A DNA stretch of 64,000 nucleotides from CAYJLF01 sp964371055. Its GTDB lineage: Bacteria; Eisenbacteria; RBG-16-71-46; CAIMUX01. Where the stretch lies: contig CAYJLF010000014.1 of NCBI GenBank assembly GCA_964371055.1, positions 62,001-126,000 on the forward strand, read 5' to 3'. Of this stretch, positions 58,397 through 64,000 are shown one piece after another. The notes beneath the pieces are model-generated. The model was not told where the DNA came from, did not search any database, and saw nothing but the letters and a program-made list of their open reading frames with translations. Both the position numbers and the translations under genes were made by a program. Position 1 is the first letter of the stretch. Each line of letters opens with the position of its first letter.

Positions 58397-58648
58397 GAGT
58401 GACTCTCCTTTGCTGACATCCCGCGTCCTGCCTCGTGACGTCTGCCGTCGTCACGGGCCCCACTCCGCGAGATTCGCCTGACCTCGCAGAGGTCACTGGC
58501 TCTCCATGTCCATGGTACGCTCCGCCGCGTCGCAGGTCTCCCCTCATCGCTGTCGCCTGCGCCGGGCGGCAGAACCCCTGCAAACAAGGCGGGAATCGCG
58601 GTCGGTCCAGCCCCAGGTCTGAGGTATTCTCGTGGGGGAGGAATCACC

Positions 58649-59293
58649 GTGATCTCCATCTGGATCGAGCCTGATGGCGGGACCTGGTTCGGCGTGGCCT
58701 ACCACGGCGATCGGCTGGTGGCGACGGCTATCGGCGCGCAGCGTGAGAGCGCGGCGCGATCGGTGTGCGCGTCACTCCCGCGCGGGCGGGCTCACCGGAT
58801 CGTGGAAGGGGGCTCGGAGTATGCTCGCGGGATCGTGAATCTCCTCGCGAGGCTCGAGGCCGGGGAGGAGGAGGCGCCGACCTTCACCCTCTGTCCCGAC
58901 TGTGTCGGAGAGCCGCTCGCTTCGGTGGCCCAGGTGGCCTCGGCGATTCCGCGCGGGTTCGTGACGACCTACGGCGCCATCGCCGTGGCCGCCGGCACCG
59001 AGGCGCGCGTTGTGGGCCGCATCATGGCCACCAACCCTCTCTACCCGATCATCCCCTGCCACCGAGTGGTGGGCGCAGATCTCTCCCTGGTCGGCTACAC
59101 CGGCAGCCGCGACGCACCCGCCTTGCGCGCCAAACTCGGTCGCCTCCGCGGCGAGGCACGCGGGTTTCCCGAGGAGCGGCTTCTTCCTGCGCCGCTCGCC
59201 CTCCGCAGCCTCCTGGTCCACCCAGTCGAGAGGGTCCTCGCTCGGGCCGTCCGCGACGGGCTCGACGGAGGGGCGCAGCTGTCTTTGTGGTGA
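58649..59293 (+). CDS. Methylated-DNA--protein-cysteine methyltransferase family protein (Ogt-like, divergent)
   Basis: A 214-residue protein. The C-terminal half carries the alkyl-acceptor motif IIPCHRVVG (Cys137) with TNPLYP before it and the helix-turn-helix segment IPRGFVTTYGAIAVAAG. The family's usual FQ-x-x-VW stretch is replaced by EPLASVAQVASA, so it is divergent. It repairs O6-alkylguanine by transferring the alkyl group to the Cys, assuming normal function. About 40 extra C-terminal residues lie beyond the usual end. The start is GTG with GGGAGG 7 bases upstream. Confidence 0.85.
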   Translation: MISIWIEPDGGTWFGVAYHGDRLVATAIGAQRESAARSVCASLPRGRAHRIVEGGSEYARGIVNLLARLEAGEEEAPTFTLCPDCVGEPLASVAQVASAIPRGFVTTYGAIAVAAGTEARVVGRIMATNPLYPIIPCHRVVGADLSLVGYTGSRDAPALRAKLGRLRGEARGFPEERLLPAPLALRSLLVHPVERVLARAVRDGLDGGAQLSLW

Positions 59294-59320
59294 CGCGAAA
59301 GAGGATCAGCGCATCGAGAC

Positions 59321-59350
59321 GAGCCCCGGCGGAATCCACCACCGGGGCTC
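59321..59350 (-). terminator. Hairpin, probable terminator of the 59419-60306 gene
   Basis: A 12-bp stem with one G-U pair (59350-59339 with 59332-59321 on the minus strand) and a 6-base loop. No U-tract follows (GTCTCG). It lies about 70 bases after the stop and faces the Ogt-like gene. Confidence 0.5.
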
Positions 59351-59418
59351 CTGGCATAGCTCTCGGCCGCTCGCGTCCGCGAAGCTGCGACGGAGAGCGC
59401 CTGGCCGATCCCTCCAGG

Positions 59419-60306
59419 TCAGCGGTAGCTGAACTTGACCTTCGACCAGGTCGTGGGCTCGACCGGCACGGGCTGCGGAGTACAGAGGAAGAACTGATCG
59501 CCGCTGAAGCTCGCGAGGCTGAAGTTCAGCGCTCCGGTGAAGCCGCCACTCCCGTCGCTGCCGAGGTTCCCCTGCGGCGGCTGGACGGGTCCGAGGAACT
59601 GGTTCGACGCGTAGTTGTGATCGCTGTTGTTCACGAACGCGCAGACCCGGATGTCGCCGGAGACGAAACCGAGATCGGCGAGGGCGATGCTGAGCTCCAA
59701 CCCCGTCTGAACCGCCAGCGCGTCCCCCTGGTCGGCCGCCCCCGTGCCACCCAGGACCCCGCCGACGTTGCTGTCGTCGTAGCCGACCTCGATCGGCTCC
59801 GTGTTGAGCCCGGTTCCGGTCACGCCGGAGCCTTCCAGGGCGCCCAGGAAGATGTCTCCGTAAGAGGAGAAGTTCGGTGTGCCGAGCTCCGCCACGTCGA
59901 GGTCGAAGCGGTTTCCACCCAGGTTCCCGCGGCGGACGAAGATGTGGTAGTCGGCCGCGAACCCGGCGTCGAAGGTCAGTCCGGCCATGACGTTGGTGTT
60001 GTCGTTGCCGGGCATCCCGCTGAGGACGTTTTCGCCGCCCGCCCTCGAGTCGATGAAGATCTCGATGGTGTTGAAGTTGTCTTCCACGTTTCCGGTCAGT
60101 GCCAGGTAGAGGCGGTTGCCGGCCGACGTGCAATAGGCGGCGTCCAGCTCGTTGAGGTTGTCGCCGAACTGTGTCTCGACAGCCTGCACCGACGCGGCCG
60201 GGTCATAACTGTCTCCGGCGATCGTGCCGTTCACGATCGGCTGGGCCAGAGCCGGGCCCGCGAGGACCACGGCCAGTGCCGTCAGTCCAGAGATCATACG
60301 TATCAT
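59419..60306 (-). CDS. Secreted protein of unknown function with C-terminal TWSKVKxxYR tail
   Basis: A 295-residue exported protein. The start at 60306 has GGAGG 7 bases upstream; the signal peptide is MIRMISGLTALAVVLAGPAL, cleaved near ALAQ. The body (NGTIAGDSYDPAASVQAV, then NRLYLALTGNVEDNFNTIEI, IDSRAGGEN, FDLDVAELG) looks like a DOMON/CBM9-like beta-sandwich of the type found in bacterial secreted proteins. That fold assignment is tentative. The tail VEPTTWSKVKFSYR is the most divergent of the four SWG-type tails: Ser replaces Gly after Trp. Confidence 0.82.
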   Translation of the reverse strand: MIRMISGLTALAVVLAGPALAQPIVNGTIAGDSYDPAASVQAVETQFGDNLNELDAAYCTSAGNRLYLALTGNVEDNFNTIEIFIDSRAGGENVLSGMPGNDNTNVMAGLTFDAGFAADYHIFVRRGNLGGNRFDLDVAELGTPNFSSYGDIFLGALEGSGVTGTGLNTEPIEVGYDDSNVGGVLGGTGAADQGDALAVQTGLELSIALADLGFVSGDIRVCAFVNNSDHNYASNQFLGPVQPPQGNLGSDGSGGFTGALNFSLASFSGDQFFLCTPQPVPVEPTTWSKVKFSYR

Positions 60307-60646
60307 GTCGCTACCTCCGAGTTCTGTCTGCTTGCGGACGGGAAGACCTCTCTCGGGATCACTCTCCCTGGAGAGACTCCCCACCGTGGTGGGGTGCGTC
60401 GTGTCCGGCGATGCGCCGTCGCGAAGCCGACGATCATACCACACCGCGGGGTCAGCACCCCGAAGGGGATCTCCGGAGGAGGAACGGGCGAGCGATCGTC
60501 CCGCCTCGCGCGGCCCATCGGAGGTAGAACCGGCTCGTTCCCACCCCCGCTTCGGTCGAACCAGCGCCCCCCGGAACTCCCGCGTTGCCAACTCGAGCCG
60601 TATCCGCCATCTCCTGCGAACTCGCTGACGCGGACGTGCCCGGATT
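60307..60646. other. Intergenic region with two tight palindromes
   Basis: A 340-base spacer between two minus-strand genes. It contains CCCCACC-GT-GGTGGGG at 60379-60394 and CGGGGTCAGCACCCCG at 60447-60462. The first could be a terminator stem for the FG-GAP gene. The second nearly matches the dyad at 28897-28912. No convincing gene or promoter was seen. Confidence 0.4.
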
Positions 60647-63600
60647 TCAACGGCGTCGCACGATCTTCGCCGTCCTGACGACCCCCGCCGACTCAACGCG
60701 CGCCAGATAGACGCCACCGGGCAGGCGCCTTCCGCCGCCGTCCGCCCCGTCCCAACACGCCACGTGGCAACCCGGATCCATCGACGCATCGACGAGGGTG
60801 CGCACGCACCTCCCGGAGACATCGTAAATCGTGACGCGCACCGGTCCGCCGGTGGGAAGCACGTAGACCAGCGACACTTGATGATCGAACGGGGTGGGTC
60901 GGGCAGGCTCCACTCGAAGGGCGTTGGGGATGGCTCCCTCGTTGGCCGGAACCTCCTCCGTCGAGCGGGCGGTTCGAACCTGACTCTGCGCGGGCACCGT
61001 GCCCGCCGTCGACGTCCAGGGCGTCCAGGGGAAGAAGGGCGAGCGGCTTGCGACGCGCAGGCGCCAGTGGCACGGAGAGTCCTCGTCCAGTCCGCTGACC
61101 TCGGCGGTCAGTGCCACGTAGCTGCCGAAGTCCGGCATCGGCGGGTATGGGAGTCTCCACGCGCCGTGCTCGATGGCGAGGGTGTGAAGCGGCGTGCCCT
61201 GCTCCGCCGCCTGCCACTCCATCCGCACGCGCATCCTTCCCGCCGCGCTGTGGCCGACGGTCGCCAGCTGGAACCCATCGAGGCTCTCCGAACGGCCGAG
61301 CAGATCGATCGGCGACTCGTCCGATCGCTGCTGCTGCCGCGGAATCGACGGGAAACCGCGGTACGAGAGGTTGCGGTCGTTGCCGAAGAAGATGCGGGCG
61401 AGCCCGGTGCCCTCCGGCTGCTGGTAGCCCGGCGACCCCGCGATCAGGTCATCGAAGCCGTCGCCGTTCGTGTCGCCGGCGCCATCCAGCGCAGAGCCGA
61501 GGCCCTCCCAGGCCGCGGTTCCGAAGACCGTCCAGTCGATGAACCCGGTTGGCCCGGCCGCCGACCCGAACTTCGCATGGACGCATCCGGCGTTCATCAG
61601 CCCGGTGTCCCAGCCGGGCGCGGAGAAGGCGACGTCCGAATAGCCGTCTCCGTTCAAGTCTCCGGCGCCGCACACTTCGATCCCCATGCCGGACTCGGCC
61701 TGGTCGCTCCAGGTGAACCAGCTCGGGGAGGTCGCCGGCCCCGCCGCGGAGCCGAGGTAAATGGCCACGGCGCCTGCATCGGCGGGATACCCTGCGGGGT
61801 CATAGCCGGGCGCACCGACAATCACCTCGTCGTACCCGTCGCCGTTCATGTCGCCGGCGCCATCCACGGACCAGCCGAACTCGTCGCCGACCTGTCCGAG
61901 GTTCTCCGCCCAGGCCGGTGCGTAGGGCAAGCCGCTCGGACCGCCGAGGTAGACGAAGGCCTGGCCGATCCCGCCGCCCGGAATCTCCGAATCGGTCGAT
62001 CCGATGATCACGTCGCTGTACCCGTCGCCGTTGACGTCGCCGGCACCGGCCACCGCTTCGCTGTAGAACGAGCCGGGGATTCCCTCGATGCTCCAGGCCG
62101 GCGTCCCGGCGAGGCCCGATGACGATCCCAGGTAGAGGAAGGCCTGACCCGTCATCCCCCCCTCGACCATGTGGCCGTGAGATCCGATGATCACGTCGGC
62201 GTACCCGTCGCCGTTGACGTCGCCCGCGCCGTCGATGGAGATGCCCAGAGCCATATAGTCCGCGTCGCCGCCTTGCGTCCAGGCGAAATCGCTCCAGAGG
62301 CCGACCTCCGATCCCAGGTACAGATAGACCTTGCCGGCATAGCTGTTCCCCCCGTGGTCGGCCTCGGGCGCGCCCACCAGGAGATCGCCGTATCCATCGC
62401 CGTTGACGTCTCCCGCGGCCGCGATCTCCATCCCGAACCAGTCGTTGGTGTTCTCTCCGAGACCGATCCAGTTGGGTTGGCTGCTTGGACCGGTCCCGGA
62501 ACCGAGGTACCCCCACACTGTCCCCTCGTCGTTCTCCGTGTTGTCGTAGTACGGTGCCCCCACGGCGACGTCGCTGAACCCGTCGCCGTTCACGTCGCCC
62601 GCGATGCAGACGCTGGTGCCGAGCTGGGAGGCGACCTGGTCGCCAAGCCTGGCCCAACCCGGCGTGTCGGAGAGTCCCTCCGCCCCGCCGGCGAAAGCCC
62701 ACGCGCCTCCCGCATTTTCCGCCGGCATGTCGTAGGCCCATGTGCCCGCCAGGACGTCGCCGAAGCCATCGCCGTCCACATCGCCTGCGGCGCCGACCGA
62801 CGACCCGTAGCGAGCGTCGGCCTGGTCGATCTCGCTCGTCCAGACAGGGGCGGTAAAGAGCCCCTCGACCGACCCCTCGTAGACATAGATCTTGCCTTCG
62901 TCGGTCTGGCCGCCGTCGTACAACCGGGCACCAACGACGAGATCGGCGAAGGAATCGCCGTTCGTGTCGCCCGCGGGAGCGACCGAGGTTCCGTATCGCG
63001 CATTCGTCTGCCCGCCGCTCAGTGTGCGCATCGGCGGGATGGCGACACCGGTGGGCGTTCCCCGATACACGTAGATCCGACCCTCGTCGACCAGGCTACC
63101 ATCGGCTTCCGGCGCGCCAACGACCACGTCGGCGTAACCGTCCCCGTCCGTGTCTCCGGCCGCCGCCACGCACCAGCCGAAGTGGTCGCCGGACACGACG
63201 CCCGTCTGGACCCAGACGTACCCGCCGGCGATGCCGGTGGACGAACCGAGGTAGACCCAGGCCCGGCCGCAGTCGAGGATCAGCCCGGCGTCGTATCGGT
63301 CCGCTCCGATGATAATGTCCGCGTAGCCGTCGGCGTTCACGTCACCGGCGGTGGCGACGGATCGGCCGAGCTGCGCAGAGGTCTGTCCCGAGCCGATCGC
63401 CCAGGCGAAGTCGCTCTCCACGCCGTAGGCCGCTCCGTAGTAGAGGTACGCCCTTCCATCGTCGGACGAGCTGTTGTCGTAGAACGGGGCGCCGACCAGA
63501 ATATCATCGTACCCGTCGCCGTTGACGTCGCCGGCGGTGGCGACGCAGAGGCCGTACTGCGCACCGGCCTGATCGCCTTGTCCTGTCCAGATCGGCGTCG

Positions 63601-64000
63601 GGGCGAGTCCCGACGAAGAGCCGAGAAAGACGAACGCACATCCCTCCTCGGACTGGCCGATGTCGTAGGTGTCGGCGCCGACGATCACGTCGGCGTAGCC
63701 GTCGTTGTTCACATCTCCGGCCGGCGCCACGCAGATCCCGAAACCGGCTCCGATCTGATTGCTCTCGTACGACCAGGCCGGCGCGGTGGAGAGTCCGCCG
63801 GCCGAACCCAGGTAGAGAAAGGCGGCACCCTCGTACACCTGCGGATTGGAATGACGCGGCGCGCCGATGATGACATCGCCGTAGCCGTCGCCGTTGACGT
63901 CGCCGGCCGTGGCGATAGAGTAGCCGAGATAGTCGCCGGCCTCGGCCCCACCAACCTGCCAGACCGCATCGGTTCCGATCTCGCGCGGCGGAGCCACCGC
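60647..64000 (-). CDS. Secreted FG-GAP (integrin-alpha-like) repeat protein with FlgD-Ig-like C-terminal domain, 5' end outside window
   Basis: At least 1117 codons; the frame is still open at the right edge, so the N-terminus and signal peptide are not seen. Fourteen FG-GAP/VCBS-type calcium-binding motifs are visible (GDVNGDGYGDVIIGAP, GDVNNDGYADVIVGAD, GDTDGDGYADVVVGAP and so on), spaced by about 60 residues, with FLYLGSxxGL between them. This suggests two integrin-alpha-like propellers in tandem. A linker and a FlgD-Ig-like domain (RVEPARPTPFDHQVSLVY, WDGADGGGRRLPGGVYLAR) end the protein. Likely a surface adhesin or structural protein; no enzyme motif. Confidence 0.9.
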   Translation of the reverse strand, partial: AVAPPREIGTDAVWQVGGAEAGDYLGYSIATAGDVNGDGYGDVIIGAPRHSNPQVYEGAAFLYLGSAGGLSTAPAWSYESNQIGAGFGICVAPAGDVNNDGYADVIVGADTYDIGQSEEGCAFVFLGSSSGLAPTPIWTGQGDQAGAQYGLCVATAGDVNGDGYDDILVGAPFYDNSSSDDGRAYLYYGAAYGVESDFAWAIGSGQTSAQLGRSVATAGDVNADGYADIIIGADRYDAGLILDCGRAWVYLGSSTGIAGGYVWVQTGVVSGDHFGWCVAAAGDTDGDGYADVVVGAPEADGSLVDEGRIYVYRGTPTGVAIPPMRTLSGGQTNARYGTSVAPAGDTNGDSFADLVVGARLYDGGQTDEGKIYVYEGSVEGLFTAPVWTSEIDQADARYGSSVGAAGDVDGDGFGDVLAGTWAYDMPAENAGGAWAFAGGAEGLSDTPGWARLGDQVASQLGTSVCIAGDVNGDGFSDVAVGAPYYDNTENDEGTVWGYLGSGTGPSSQPNWIGLGENTNDWFGMEIAAAGDVNGDGYGDLLVGAPEADHGGNSYAGKVYLYLGSEVGLWSDFAWTQGGDADYMALGISIDGAGDVNGDGYADVIIGSHGHMVEGGMTGQAFLYLGSSSGLAGTPAWSIEGIPGSFYSEAVAGAGDVNGDGYSDVIIGSTDSEIPGGGIGQAFVYLGGPSGLPYAPAWAENLGQVGDEFGWSVDGAGDMNGDGYDEVIVGAPGYDPAGYPADAGAVAIYLGSAAGPATSPSWFTWSDQAESGMGIEVCGAGDLNGDGYSDVAFSAPGWDTGLMNAGCVHAKFGSAAGPTGFIDWTVFGTAAWEGLGSALDGAGDTNGDGFDDLIAGSPGYQQPEGTGLARIFFGNDRNLSYRGFPSIPRQQQRSDESPIDLLGRSESLDGFQLATVGHSAAGRMRVRMEWQAAEQGTPLHTLAIEHGAWRLPYPPMPDFGSYVALTAEVSGLDEDSPCHWRLRVASRSPFFPWTPWTSTAGTVPAQSQVRTARSTEEVPANEGAIPNALRVEPARPTPFDHQVSLVYVLPTGGPVRVTIYDVSGRCVRTLVDASMDPGCHVACWDGADGGGRRLPGGVYLARVESAGVVRTAKIVRRR

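Noticed and set aside
1..64000. tRNA and rRNA genes, insertion sequences and integrase-type mobile elements
   Set aside because: I looked for T-loop motifs, rRNA cores, transposase motifs and flanking inverted repeats by eye and found none. A tRNAscan or ISfinder run could still reveal something missed.

Overview
The window is high-GC bacterial DNA with about 41 protein genes, no rRNA and no tRNA that I could find. The overall character points to an uncultured FCB-group or neighbouring lineage, such as Candidatus Eisenbacteria or Krumholzibacteriota. That placement is inference. It rests on many large secreted proteins ending in a FlgD-Ig/T9SS-like C-terminal domain, long Hydin-like and FG-GAP repeat proteins, DUF2723 and TMTC-like membrane proteins, and several SPase II lipoproteins. 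Two runs of N (35458-35467 and 39805-39904) show that it comes from a draft, probably metagenomic, assembly.

Layout. 1-6539: a secreted protein with a short C-terminal SWGxIKxxYR tail, then three GT-C-like multi-pass membrane proteins (TMTC-like with TPRs, DUF2723, and an unnamed one). 6564-20408: a POT peptide symporter, a secreted di-haem peroxidase, a secreted alpha/beta hydrolase, an aconitase-family large/small subunit pair, a MacB/Lol-type ABC pair, an OPT oligopeptide transporter and a sulfatase-fold lipoprotein. 20469-22112: a promoter, a cyclic di-AMP (ydaO/yuaA) riboswitch, a 46-codon ORF, a terminator, a rubrerythrin-like ferritin and a 47-residue membrane protein. 22122-25261: a haem-binding histidine kinase and a sigma-54 response regulator. 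25620-35370: a radical SAM protein, a GH18 chitinase, an Ig-repeat lipoprotein, a Tat-exported PLP aminotransferase, MalQ and an epimerase. 35592-46809: a beta-propeller protein, a giant lipoprotein with 294-bp repeats, a possible papain-fold protein and another SWG-tail protein. 46902-64000: a GH29 fucosidase, an M48 protease, small exported proteins, two more SWG-tail proteins, a second propeller, a GGDEF protein with a lipoprotein partner, a sulfatase-TPR lipoprotein, an OmpA lipoprotein, an Ogt-like protein and an FG-GAP repeat protein running off the right edge.

Together the genes suggest a heterotroph that degrades polymers outside the cell (chitinase, fucosidase, hydrolase, possible peptidase), takes up peptides (POT and OPT) and handles alpha-glucan (MalQ). 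Secreted proteins fall into two exclusive classes. Eight end in the roughly 85-residue FlgD-Ig-like domain, and four end in the short SWGxIKxxYR tail. The least explained elements are that tail and the riboswitch-controlled 46-codon ORF.
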